Of a stretch of 64,000 bases of DNA, positions 53,351-64,000 are shown one piece after another. Source of the DNA: Taudactylus pleione (lineage: Eukaryota; Chordata; Amphibia; Anura; Myobatrachidae); assembly GCA_031769625.1 (NCBI GenBank), contig JAUIMM010000017.1, positions 2,160,501-2,224,500 of the forward strand. Reading direction: 5' to 3'. The position numbers were made by a program, and so were the translations under genes. The notes beneath the pieces are model-generated. The model saw only the letters and a program-made list of their open reading frames with translations. It had not been told where the DNA came from and ran no database searches. Each line of letters opens with the position of its first letter. Position 1 is the first letter of the stretch.

Positions 53351-54134
53351 CCCGTATTCAATTTAGAGCGAAAAGCCGAGATGACGTCATTTCACCAGGC
53401 GGAAAAGTATCGCCGTATTCAATTTGAAAGACTTTCCGCCTAGGTGGAAAGTCAGTGCAATGTAATAGGCGAAAACGTTTCGCTTATGATTAGCATTTGG
53501 AAAAAGTGCAGAATTGGGGTTTTGGGGTGCAACGTAATGGGAACCCCTGTGCAGCCCTAAGACCGTCCCCCAAAGGTAAACTGCATCAAAAATTACTTTA
53601 TTTTTGGGGGTGAAAAAAAAAAATAGTTGGGGGACAAAGTTAAAAACTAGCGAAATAGACTTCAGGGGGGTCCCGAAGTATGCCCCAGGTGTTTTTTTTA
53701 TTGCAGGTGTGTGCAACAGGTGGATTTTTTACGGATTGTAAAACGATACTTTAGAACTTTAAAATATGCTACCCCCCATTTTCAGGTACCCAAAATTTGC
53801 AGGGACTAGTTATTTTCTTCAGAAAATAAAATACAATTCTATTCTTCATCACTATTGCAAATACGCAAAACAATGCCTATTGAGACCATTTAAAAATACC
53901 AAATACCTTCAGCAGGCCAATTCGGGGGTATCCATAGTTATCCCCCATGTCAGTGCATCTTTAGGGGGGTGCCAGGCTGATTTCCCAATTTTGGAAAGGA
54001 TTTTCAGCGTGTTCAAATATCGCCGGGTGCCGTTTTCGCATACTTTCATATTGAATACGGGGAATCGCGGGGACGCGCACAAAAAGTTTCTGCACCGAAA
54101 ACACGCAATGTAGGCGAAACATATTGAATACGGG
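53351..54134. mobile_element. ~784-bp element with doubled terminal repeats
   Basis: CCCGTATTCAATTT (53351) and ATATTGAATACGGG (54121-54134) form the outer ends. A second pair, GCCGTATTCAATTTG (about 53412) and ATATTGAATACGGGG (54048-54062), lies inside, with GGCGAAA(A/C) phrases near each. No coding sequence. A MITE with duplicated ends is the simplest reading. Confidence 0.6.
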
Positions 54135-55816
54135 CCAAAGTGTGCTGCAGCAGTTAGTATAAACACTAGAAAACCGTGTGAGAACATGTAATCTGGGATT
54201 TTACCACTAGATGTAGATGTAGGACCACAAATCCATTTTAAATTTTCATTCTATACAGTGACATTTCTTCAAAGATCAGTTGCATTGGACTGCCAAGAAT
54301 TAAATTAGAAAAGAAAGTGTAAGGAATGCAAAATGTTAATTTTGAAGAATCCTGTGCTATCCGAACGTCAGATGCTGGCCAGGAGGATATTGGTTGTGGG
54401 GGAGGGATTGTCCTCTCTGACTCAATAACACGCTCCTCCAAGAAGTAGGACATGTAATGTGGGACTTGTGGTGTCTTATTAAAGTTTTTACAGAGCCTAC
54501 TTTAACAATGAGGTGCAGGTCGTACAATTCAGAGCAGACAAATCTGAGGATAAACAAAAGAATGTGAGTCGGAATCAGTAGACAGATGGAGAATCACAGA
54601 CAGAATAATCAGACTGTGGAGACTGCTTCGTCTGTAAGGGATTCTAGATCAGCTGCAGAAAGTTGCTGGTACAATTGTTTGCTGCTGCGCATGTCAACTG
54701 AATGTTTACACAGTTATTGGCATAAGAACGAGAGACATTGGTGCATAATAATTTAATCCAAAAAAAATCTAGACAGATGGGTTCAGTAAACTATGTTGTC
54801 TGCAGACTTTCTCTGTACATCTTAAGACTTTAATTTAACCACCTGTTTTTTTTTTTGCATAGAAACTAAGCAAGTGAAATCTAGAAACACCTGCCTGTGT
54901 TTTCATGGCTCAGTATAGCAGTCACACGTTAGTCCTTGATGCTATAATAAAGCCAACTGGTATGACCAAAGCAGCTTTTTTATACTCAGTAATTTTGTCT
55001 TATTAGTAATATGAAATATACGAGTACAAAGCCATTCTGATTTTTTATTTTTATAATCCATGACTCTAGGTATTTATTAATCTCCTTTTCTTTACTCAAT
55101 TGTCTGGATGTAAATCCATGCACAGTGGGTAGCAAACACAAGCGAGAATTATTGGAGAGAGAGTACAACACTAATTGGACACTGTATTCTGTGCTGTGTC
55201 CTCTCCTGGGACTTATGTCGAGTTGGATTTATGGCAGTTTGCATAGTGTAAAATATTAAAATGATTTCTGTTCATACTGAGAAAACAGTTCTATTGTATA
55301 TAGGTTTGTGTAGATTTACTTAAATATGATACTTTCACCCGTTTGCGTCCAGTGAGGCGGGATGGGAGAGGGAAAAGGGGTTCTAACATAACAATTGCAA
55401 ATAGATATAGACCTGCATAGAGACATACATACACCTGTGAGAGCTTTATTAATGGTGGGAGTCTTAGTACTGGTGTAAATATACACTGAGGATAAGGAAA
55501 GTTGCTAAAACTAGCTGTGTCTGATTGGCTGATTGCAAATTCTTCGCTAAAGTTTGTAGGTGCTTTATGTGTATTGCTTGTGCATATACTGTATTATATT
55601 TGTATGCCCAATTTTAATATGTGAAAATTGCTCTGGGGGAAAGTTGCACTTTAAATTGTCATTATGTGAAGCATTTATTCATACAAGTGATCTTAAATTG
55701 CTATTGTATACCTTGTATTATTTTTAGACAATTATAAAGTCTCCGCTTTTACTACCCGGATGCTGCTTAAATGATCTCTCTAAAAGTACAGTGAAAGTAC
55801 AAAACAGCTACAATAA
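54135..55816. other. Unassigned spacer
   Basis: No element termini or genes recognised. Confidence 0.45.
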
Positions 55817-55819
55817 TTA

Positions 55820-56048
55820 GGGATCAATCCTATTCCATGTGAAGGGTGCGAGTTACCATTGCAACGGTGTTAAAACGTTGGCAACAGACCGGCTCCTCGC
55901 ACCCCTAGCGGCTTGCTCCGATCCGGAATTCGCTGAATTTTGCTGGGAGCTCTATGGGGCTGCGAGCGAATCCTGGCTGCCGTAAATTCCGGTCATTGCC
56001 ACGATGACTCGCACAGGCGAGATCATAATGGCTAATTGGATTGAGCCC
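55820..56048. mobile_element. Harbinger-like MITE with TTA duplication
   Basis: GGGATCAATCCTATT on the left mirrors AATTGGATTGAGCCC on the right. TTA flanks both sides (55817-55819, 56049-56051). Inner phrases GGTGCGAGTTACCATTGC and GCACAGGCGAGATC are GC-rich. Confidence 0.85.
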
Positions 56049-56193
56049 TTAGGCAAATATCATCCCTTTATTTGGGACACATGAATTCCACAGATTCTGT
56101 GGCTGGCTGACTTCTAGTCTCCATTTTACCTGGTTTTAATTAGTCACAGAACCTGTGTAATTCCCGTGTCCTGATGGATGATATAGCAAGGCT

Positions 56194-56471
56194 AAAGGCG
56201 CCCATACACTAGCGACGGATTGTCACGTTCCTGGGATGCCGGGTTGCAAGATCGTCGAAATCCAACATGTTGGATTTCACTGATTTGACAATCACTATCA
56301 AAATATCGTAATTTGCAGATCTGTGAAATTTAACATGGAGAATATCACTGATCCTCGGATACGGATGGTGGAACATCGATGGCTGTTGTTGGTATTTCTG
56401 ACCAGCGGATCGGTTTTTGCAATCCGATTGCAGGATCGAGCAATCTGTCAGTAAGAATATGGGGGCCTTAA
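56194..56471. mobile_element. MITE with GGCGCCCATAC / ATATGGGGGCC ends
   Basis: The left end AAAGGCGCCCATACACTAG is imperfectly mirrored by ATATGGGGGCCTTAAG. Internal CAATC/GATTG phrases recur in both arms. The ends resemble the palindrome at 2132-2262 (GCCCCCATAC). Confidence 0.5.
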
Positions 56472-56869
56472 GTCAATAAAGGTGTAATTAAGTATACTGT
56501 ACATATAGATGTCTGCTACTGAATACATTGATGCGATGGTGCAGGTTATTGATCAATCTTGGCGACTGCATGAAGATTCACAGAAATATTGCAGTGTTCA
56601 CTTAGTAACTACTGAATGTTTTTCTAAGTAAGGCAAGACAGTATAGTTTGTGATTAATTAATGAAACACTTGGCTCAATTAATGATGCAGTGAATAACCT
56701 ATATTCCATCACTGGAAACTAAACGAAGGCTCCTTCACTGATTTGTGCCATTTGTAAAAGGGTTATCACAAGAAAAAAACAGACTGTTCAATAACAGGAA
56801 CTACCAAGCAGGGAAACATAACCAAAGATCACTTTGAATATTGATAAATACCAGCAATTCCAACATACG
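56472..56869. other. Unassigned spacer
   Basis: Nothing recognised. Confidence 0.45.
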
Positions 56870-57990
56870 GTATGTATCGCTGCATGAAGTAGTTTACAGC
56901 TCAGCTATAACACTGGATTTTTCACGCAATCTGTAACTTGTGATAACACAGCCCCCAGTTCTATTCCAGAGGCATCCGTTTGAAAGAAATATCTATAACC
57001 AACATCTGGGGCATGTAGGATTAGAGATGAGCAGAAAGCAGACAGAAGATCTGAATATAAAGACTAAACTGACCGATTTGGGTAGCTGTTTTTTAACATT
57101 TCAGTTAATGGCATGCCCTAGTGGTGAAATGGTTTATAAACCTTGTATAGTAACCTGCAAAGCCCAGAAAGGTGTGACGTTGAGTTGTCTTTTCAAGTTT
57201 AGGACACAGTTTTATGGCTTCTGCCTGTTACTTGACCTGCTCTTGTCCTGTAACATAGCCCAAATATTTGGTCACCATCATGGGTTTGCAGACAAACCTG
57301 GGGTTCTCAATGACCTTACTATGATCTCTACCTAGGGCAGAAGTAACTTCAAATCCTGGGAGTATATTAAAATGTCATCCAAATATGTAGCAGCATAAGC
57401 CCTATGAGACTTCAATAGCTTATACATGGTGAATTAACTTATATTGGTAAAGTCCAATGGGAGGTTTGGGGGCAATCTTCATCTTAGCTGACTGCAAGAG
57501 GGGAATTTGTCAATATCCTTTTGTCAGATCTAAAGTGGTTGCTGTTGGTTAGGTTTTTAACTTGTTTGTCCACCCTAGGCATAGGGTATGCATCGAAGCA
57601 TAAAATGCTATTCAAGCATCTGAAGTCTTTGCAAAAACATATTGTCCCATTTGATTTTACCCCAACACTATTGGTCTAGACCATTGCGCTTGAAGATACT
57701 CGAGGACTCTTCAATTACATCTAGCTGAATAATCTTGTCAAACTCTTTTTTTTTTTTTTTTGGTGTAGCCTTTGGTACTTGGTATGGTTTTTGGTTTACA
57801 ACCACAACAGGAGGAGTAAAAATATCTTAAATTGCCTGGGAATAGAAGAAAAGACATCTCCATTCCAGTGTACTATCTTTACCGCTTGTTTGACTTGCAG
57901 GGACAAGCTGGACCCTGTGGAAACCTTAAGTTCTCAGGTTCTCCAACTCCAGTTCCAAGTTCCAATCATAATGGTTACTCAGTTGTTCTC
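56870..57990 (-). pseudogene. Old Gypsy reverse transcriptase/RNase H fragment
   Basis: Minus-strand order: RT fingers (QLDVIEESS near 57710), TTLDLTKGY (57545-57520) whose following Trp codon is TGA, YQYK, the active site YLDDILIYS (about 57390-57362), a FAGYYTRFI-like thumb near 57130 and the RNase H start with DASGIELGAVL (about 56980-56945). A T-rich tract (57748-57763) lies within the finger region. Many stops and frameshifts. The upstream part to 57990 is uncertain. It resembles but is clearly diverged from the element at 44.7-49.1 kb. Confidence 0.75.
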
Positions 57991-58138
57991 TTTTCAGAGA
58001 TTAGGGATAAAATGTTATATGCTTGCTCCTCTTTCCTTCTTCCAGGTTTATGGAACTTATTATGTATTAGACCTACAAGCTCTGTTACCTCATAGAGGTC
58101 ATGGCTGTGCTGGAACTATTATTGACAATTTGACCCTA

Positions 58139-58410
58139 GTTATTATTATTATTAAATTTTATTTATAGGGTGCCACAAGTGGTCAGCAGCGCCGTGCATA
58201 CAGTAAAGGGTGCACATAACATTACATTACAATACAGTAACCAAAATATAAACAGAACACAAGTAAAAATTAGCAACACAATTCTCCATACACAGTACAG
58301 CTCTGAAGGTGAAGGCTGTCATAGAAGTGCTAGAGAAGAAGGCTGTGAGACAGTGGGGAGGAGGGCCCTGCTCCTAGGAGCTTACAATCTAGTTAAAAAT
58401 TACCAGACAG
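58139..58410 (-). repeat. Dispersed repeat with ATT tail (L2/LINE 3'-end-like)
   Basis: An (ATT)n run, TTTTATTTATAGGGTGCCAC and GGAGGGCCCTGCTCCTAGGA with GCTTACAATCTAG are phrases common to amphibian dispersed repeats with L2-like ends. The A/T tail at 58139 places the 3' end on the left. Confidence 0.55.
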
Positions 58411-58539
58411 AAGTCCTATCATAGTATTGTCAGTGCCTTTCTGGAGCTTCCCCAAGGGGTTGTTGCACTATAGAGGATATATTTTCTAACTACTTTTGCA
58501 TTTGAGTTATGAATTGCACCAGACTTTAGATCCCATGGA

Positions 58540-58740
58540 GAAGGGGGGATTGGGGGGGGGGGGGCAAGGACAGACTGGACACCAGGAAAAGCTAAGGAAC
58601 ACAGCGGGGAGGGGAGGAGTGGAGCGAGGACAGAGCCAACATTGGGGAGGAGAGAGGACATGGGGCGGGCAGTTGACAGAGGAGAAGAGGCACACAGCAG
58701 CTGGGCGAGAGATGATACAGAGGAGAAGGAGAGGTCTCAG
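58540..58740. repeat. Purine-rich (GA/G-run) tract
   Basis: A run of G13 follows GGGGGGATT at 58543-58563, then mostly AGG/GGA sequence. Overlapping open frames on both strands reflect composition only. Confidence 0.6.
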
Positions 58741-61164
58741 GCTGTGGCGTGGGCAGAGCACAGACACCGGCGGCAATGAGGAAATCCATAGGGCACGGCA
58801 GGTGTAGGGGGAAAAGTATCACTTTTCCGAAAAGCTGACTCCGCATAAAGAGCAGCTTTTCAGAAGTGATACTTTAGGCCGTGAGGCATGATGAATGCGA
58901 CCAAACTGTTTTTTAAACTCGCAGCGAGTTTAAAACATTTTTATCACAGGTGATTATGTAATGATGAAAAGACCCCTCAAAATCATGTAGGCAAAACTGA
59001 CCTGTTATCATATTACAGTACAGATACAGATTCACCTCTGGTCTCCGAAACAGCTTCTCTCTCCAACACCGATTCTCGCAGTGCTTTGCCCCTTGGTCTT
59101 TTTTCCTAGATTATGTACCAAGTTTCCCAGGATGGAAGACCTCACACTGTCTAACAAGAGATCACTTTTCATAATGTTCACATTGCCTGGTCTGTTCAAA
59201 TGCATTAGCATTGGGCAAAATATGCATGTAGTGTTTAACTTGCTTTGTTTTTCAATTCCTGTGTGTAGAAGCCCTTAAAATGTGAATTAGCTGTTAGATA
59301 AAATTTAATTCTTTAGTGCTACAGATTAAAAAAAAATAGTTAGTTTATATCAGTTTTATTATCACTTGTCTGTGATTGTAGGGCTGCAATGGCCATATGT
59401 TATTTGTATTTGTTAATGCAACATCCTCACTGTGTGACACACATTCCACACTGTAGATTTTACTTATTCTCCACCGGAAAGAAGAAAGTTAATAACAATT
59501 TACAAATTATCTTTATTTTTTAGAAAATGGCTATTCTTCAGATTCATCAAGTATAAACAACAAACATCAGGTTACAACAAGAGGTCACCAGTAATCCGCA
59601 TGACAAAGAAACCTATAAACTCCAAGGAAACCCAGTTGAAGTGCACACACCTGCCGTAATTGCATCAAGAACTGGTTGTGGAAAATGTAGGGAATATAAG
59701 GGGCAAGGCAGTAAGGCAAAAGCACATATATTAGTTGGTAGCTAGCCTATTCCGAAGAGTCAGATGACCATCCAGCAATAAGGAAGAGTAAGGCTTTGGG
59801 TTGTGACATCATGGACCCTGGGAAAACTTTCAAACCCCAGTACTGGAAGGGGGAAGGGTCACACTCTATTTTGAATACCAGGGCACTATTTTCATGCTGC
59901 CACTGAGGTCGCATTGCCCGGTCCAACGCTGGGCCCCCAGACAGGCCTGGGTGTGGATACATTGTACTTGCCATCCTCCTCTTGGAGCCTCTGGGCCCAT
60001 TTCCAGACCATCACTGACATTGAGGAACAGCAGCTGGCATATTCACAGGTAAGTCCGCAGGTTTATTTAAATTAAACACACACCCGTCTCCATTGTTAGC
60101 CAACAAGGAAATAAAGGGGTTTAATTTAAATTACTGAGTGACGGCCCTTTTAGTCCTCTAGTGGTAGTGCTGGCAGGCCGGCTCAAGGCATGTTCGACCA
60201 GTGCGGTCGAACAGAGGCGCCACCCCATCATTTCAGCGGGACAGTCCCATTTTCCAGGCACTGCCCGCTGTTCAACCTGCGGGACAAAGTGTCCCGGTGC
60301 CGGCGCCAGAGAAGAAGAATGGAGGCATCCATTCAGTGGAAGAGAGCTGGGGCAGCCCAGCTACTGACGTAGAGCTGGGCTCGCCCCCAGCTTGACGTTA
60401 AATGGGAGGCGTGCTATACAGGACACCCCCAAATAGCGCCATTTAGGGGGTGTGGTTTATGGTAATTAGCCCACTCCTCCTTTTGGAGCGTCCAGGTCCA
60501 TCGCTGCACATGGCGCAGCTCCCGCTGGAGCCAACCCTGAGTGCTGGCCCTTATTCTAGTGACCCCTATACAAAACAGAGAAAATTTGAGTGACCTGTAC
60601 ATTGTTTTCTCCTTCTAGGACTCTTCTTTATTCCTTAATGATGATGGCAGTCCCCAGCAACAGCGGACCACTTATGATTGTCTGTTTGCGAATGCTTTAT
60701 TGATTGGTGATATTTTTTTTGTCAATCGGGCATTCATTATAATCCTAATATACAAGGCGGTTGTTGCAAATAAAATGGATAATTAAAAACATGAGTAGAA
60801 GTTTGTCAGAAGTGTAGGTGGAGTAAGCCTGGTGTAAGCATGGCACATATTCACCTGTTGACAACCATGTGTCCTATTACTGAGCATGGAGATGGCTCTC
60901 CGCAGCCCCTTGCTCACAACATGTCTTCCCAGTATGGTGGCACACAGGCTGCACACCAGAGTTCCCTCCTAAACAACAGTATGGGCGCAGCTATGTTATC
61001 ACCTGACTCTCCACCACCACTCAGAGTGCTGATAACAGACCAGCTGATAGCAGCATCCAATCCCTGGGGATCCACTCCTATAAATTTCCTGACTGGCCCA
61101 CATTGCCAATACAACGTCGCTTCTTGCTGAAGTTACAGCTCAGTGCCAAGCTCCCAGGTACTCT
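58741..61164. other. Unassigned spacer
   Basis: No element ends, tandem arrays or coding regions were recognised. Confidence 0.4.
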
Positions 61165-61766
61165 GGACCTCATTCAGAGTCGGTCGTAAGCGGCCGCTCG
61201 GTCGCACCCAGAGATGTTCGCTAAACTGCGCATGCGTAAGATTCGCAATGCGTGTGCGCAAACTAGCTGGTGCAATTGGAAATTTCTCTTTCCTTGAACA
61301 CAGCCAGGTCATTAGTTTGAGTGACAGAATGAGCCATTTGTGGGTGGTAACAGGGGAAGGTGCTTGTGAACGGAGATGTGGTGTTCCGAATGCAGGCGTG
61401 CCTGACTATGCTAATGGAGTTTAATGGGAGTGCATAATTAACAAAGTAGTGTAATGGCACACGTGACATGGGTGGTTTTTACACTGACTAGATCGTAGTG
61501 CTTAAGAGAGGGTATGGTCAGCCTTTAGCTCTGCGATCAGCTCCGATGGATCCCGATGGTCTCGATTAATCCTTATAACCCCGAAGATGACGTGTGTTTT
61601 GATTGAGAATGGGGGCGTGTTTTTAGTCTTACGGCCGCTTCTTACCCTCGCTCGTTCAGCTATCGATCCCATCTTAGGGCCGCAACTTGTGATCGCTTCA
61701 TTTGCATATCCAGCCCCTTTCCCCTATGACTGAGTGGCCGCTTAAGACCGACTCTGAATGAGGTCC
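61165..61766. mobile_element. ~600-bp MITE, copy 2
   Basis: GGACCTCATTCAGAGTCGGT mirrors ACCGACTCTGAATGAGGTCC. TCT flanks both sides (61162-61164, 61767-61769). Shares GAGTGACAGAATGAG and GTGGGTGGTAACAGGGGAAG with copy 1 at 15712-16310. Confidence 0.82.
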
Positions 61767-62396
61767 TCTGTATCTAAACAGTCCCAGTCCGTTATATATA
61801 GTTCCTGAATCTGGTAAACAAGTCTTCTATACTGTACCATCTTGCACACCAGTCTGGTTTTACCACAGAGACTTGTTCTTACAGTTGCCATCGGTTCCAG
61901 CCGATACCTCCTACCATCTGTCTCATCTGATGCTTCCAACATCGGACTCTTATCAATTAAGTTCTTCAATTCATCAACATCGGTCTCAAACCAACCCAGC
62001 TCTTAATCCAGCATCATTGGTTCCAATCCGATTCTGCCAATTCCCTCAGTATTTTATATCCAGTCCAGTTCCAACCTGCTGCTAAATAAAGACATTCTAT
62101 TTCTGTTCTCGCCTTCGGGCCCATCATCCACTGCCATATGTCTACCTCCTCACATCATTACATGAGAAAGTCCTGGCTCAAGCCACCCAAGTTCCTTCAC
62201 GCATCTCTGATCTCCCCTTCAGCCTCCCACGCCTGTTCTTACCCAAACCAACACTCAGGTGTGACTGATAGATCCAAAAGGGCATTTAATAAAATATATC
62301 TATCTATTTTACTGAGCGTTATAGTGACTGCCACATAATACAGAGAGTATTGCAGTGACGCCATATAATATAGAGTGCACTACACTGACTGCCACA
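61767..62396. other. Unassigned spacer; possible LTR-like end
   Basis: AATAAAGACATTC near 62086 followed by a pyrimidine-rich stretch could be a polyadenylation signal of an LTR, but no matching partner was found. Confidence 0.3.
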
Positions 62397-62398
62397 TA

Positions 62399-62619
62399 CA
62401 GTCAGGTGCAGAAATATTGGGACATTGACAGAATTTTCATATTTTGGCCTCTATTCACCACCACAATGGCTTTGAAATGAAACAAACAAGATGTGCTTTA
62501 ACTGCAGACTTTCAGATTTAATTTGAGGGTAGTTACATCCAAATCAGGTGAACAGTGTAGGAATTACAATGGTTTCTATATGTGCCTCCCACTTTTTAAG
62601 GGGCCAAAAGTAATAGGAC
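62399..62619. repeat. Left TIR of the Tc1-like element
   Basis: Long inverted repeat. The interior contains TCAGGTGAACAGTGTAGGAA and GGGGCCAAAAGTAATAGGAC. Its partner starts GTCCCATTACTTTTGGCCCC at 63828 with only a few substitutions. Confidence 0.93.
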
Positions 62620-62757
62620 TATCAACTCAAAAGCAATTTCATGGACAGGTATGGGCTATTCCCTCGTTATTTAATTATCAATTAAGCAGGTAAAAGGTCT
62701 GGAGTTGATTCTAGAGGTGACATTTGCATTTGGAATCAGTTGCTGTCGACTCTCAAT

Positions 62758-63793
62758 ATGAGATCCAAAGACTTGTCACTATCAGTGAAGCAAGCCATCA
62801 TTAGGCTGAAAAATCAAAACAAACCCATCAGAGAGATAGCAAAAACATTAGCTGTGGCCAAATCCACTGTTTGGAACATTCTTAAAAAGAAAGAACGTAC
62901 CGGAGAGCTCAGCAACACCAAAAGACCCAGAAGACCACGGAAAACAACTGTGGTGGATGACAGAAGAATTATTTCCCTGGTGAAGAAAAACCCCTTCACA
63001 ACATTTGGCCAAATCAAGAACACTCTCCAGGAGGTAGATGTATGTATCAAAGTCAACAATCAAGAGAAGACTTCACAAGAGTGAATATAGAGGGTTCACC
63101 ACAAGATGTAAACCATTGGTGAGCCACAAAAACAGGAAGACCAGATTAGAGTTTGCCAAACAACATCTAAAAAAGCCATTACAGTTCTGGCACAACATCC
63201 TATGGACAGATGAGACAAAGATCAACTTACACCAGAGTGATGGGAAGAGAAGAGTATGGAGAAGGAAAGGAACTTCTCATGATCCAAAACATACCACCTC
63301 ATCAGTGAAGCATGGTGGTGGTAGTGTCATGGCGTGGGCATTTATGGCTGCCAATGGAACTGGTTCTCTTGTATTTATTGATGATGTGACTTCTGACAAA
63401 AGCAGCAGAATGAATTCTGAAGTCTTTCGGTCAATATTATATGCTCATATTCAGTCAAATGCTTTAGAACTCATTGGACGGCGCTTCACAGTGCAGATAG
63501 ACAATGACCCAAAGCATACTGCAAATGCAGCCAAAGAGTTTTTTAAGGCTAAAAAGTGGAATTTTATGCAATGGCCAAGTCAATCCCCTGATCTGAATCC
63601 GATTGAGCATACATTTCACTTGATGAAGACAAAACTGAAGGGAAAATGCCCCAAGAACAAGCAGGAACTGAAGACATTTGCAGTAGAGGCCTGGCAGAGC
63701 AGCACCAGGGATGAAACCCAGCGTCTGGTGATGTCTATGCATTCCAGACTTCAGGCTGTAATTGCCTGCAAAGGATTTGCAACAAAGTATTAA
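62758..63793 (+). pseudogene. Tc1-like transposase, one frameshift
   Basis: The ATG at 62758 opens the N-terminal frame with a helix-turn-helix (SVKQAIIRLKNQNKPIREIA), an AT-hook-like KRPRRPRKT and a second helical region ending at 63084. The catalytic part reads in another frame, from about 63038, and stops at 63793. It keeps the DD34E triad: D58 (LWTDETK), D155 (QIDNDPKHT) and E190 (DLNPIE), counted from 63038. The shift lies around 63036-63050 at a TGTATGTA repeat. Tc1 transposases cut DNA at TA sites. Everything except the shift looks intact. Confidence 0.9.
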
Positions 63794-63827
63794 AAATGTT
63801 AAAGTTAGATTTAGGATTGTTTAGTTT

Positions 63828-64000
63828 GTCCCATTACTTTTGGCCCCTTAAAAAGTGGGAGGCACATATAGAAACCGTTGTAATTCCTACACCGTTCACC
63901 TGATTTGGATGTAATTACCCTCAAATTAAATCTGAAAGTCTGCAGTTAAAGCACATCTTGTTTGTTTAATTTCAAAGCCATTGTGGTGGTGAATAGAGGC
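63828..64000. repeat. Right TIR of the Tc1-like element (partial)
   Basis: Complement of the left TIR from its inner end to the position matching 62447. The outermost 48 bases, including the TA target site, are outside the window. Confidence 0.92.

Larger units (their letters stand above)
62399..64000 (+). mobile_element. Tc1-like transposon with ~220-bp TIRs, cut by window end
   Basis: The element begins CAGTCAGGTGCAGAAATATT after TA (62397-62398). The left TIR (62399-62619) is matched by its complement at 63828-64000, nearly identical over the visible part. The visible right TIR stops at the complement of 62447, so 48 bases should lie beyond the window, giving a total of about 1.65 kb. The transposase frame is split by one frameshift. 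Confidence 0.93.

Noticed and set aside
57779..58168. 129-codon plus-strand frame
   Set aside because: Lies opposite a decayed Gypsy fragment and runs into an ATT tail; no recognisable protein.
58496..58846. Several 84-103-codon frames on both strands
   Set aside because: Caused by a purine-rich, stop-poor tract.

Overview
This is eukaryotic, vertebrate-type DNA. I found no host gene, tRNA, rRNA or CRISPR array. The window is an intergenic stretch built almost entirely from transposable elements and simple repeats. The mixture points to an amphibian, most likely a frog with a large genome: BED-finger hAT elements, Tc1 with long inverted repeats, a Gypsy element with integrase before reverse transcriptase, L2/CR1-type LINE, a Penelope-like element, V-SINE/DANA-like SINEs and many Harbinger-like and hAT-like MITEs. 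That taxonomic call is inference.

Layout: 0-2.7 kb is a decayed ~420-bp satellite-like unit with ATCT/GTCT microsatellites, interrupted by nested MITEs. 3.3-4.2 kb is a 26-bp minisatellite invaded by two MITEs. 4.6-9.6 kb holds GC-rich foldback repeats and unassigned DNA. Three full-length copies of one hAT family follow, at 9613-13406 (A, +), 16746-20503 (B, +) and 25428-29614 (C, -), each with an exact 8-bp target-site duplication. A solo LTR follows copy B. 29.6-42.8 kb carries SINEs, an inverted pair of ~420-bp MITEs, GGGTTA-like GC minisatellites and much unassigned DNA. 42.8-44.7 kb is a ~320-bp tandem array. It abuts a 3'-truncated Gypsy element of Gmr1 type on the minus strand (about 44675-49062). 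Next come a 5'-truncated L2/CR1-like LINE (49108-49950), a Penelope-like fragment (50003-50891) and an opposed Penelope-like end. 51.7-56.5 kb is MITE-rich, 56.87-57.99 kb is a second, older Gypsy fragment, and 62399-64000 is a Tc1 element that runs off the end.

The most interesting signal is the hAT family. Copy C keeps the BED zinc finger but is broken. Copy B has lost the BED region yet keeps a long open frame with every catalytic hAT motif. Copy A has lost both the BED region and the catalytic core. In front of the transposase sit ~157-160-bp tandem monomers, each with a CACGTG E-box, in about 8 (A), about 4 (B) and 1-2 (C) copies. In A a second, diverged 139-bp array occupies the exact place of the missing catalytic core. 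The arrangement resembles monomeric promoters of some LINEs and could be a self-expanding promoter with truncated-transposase regulation.
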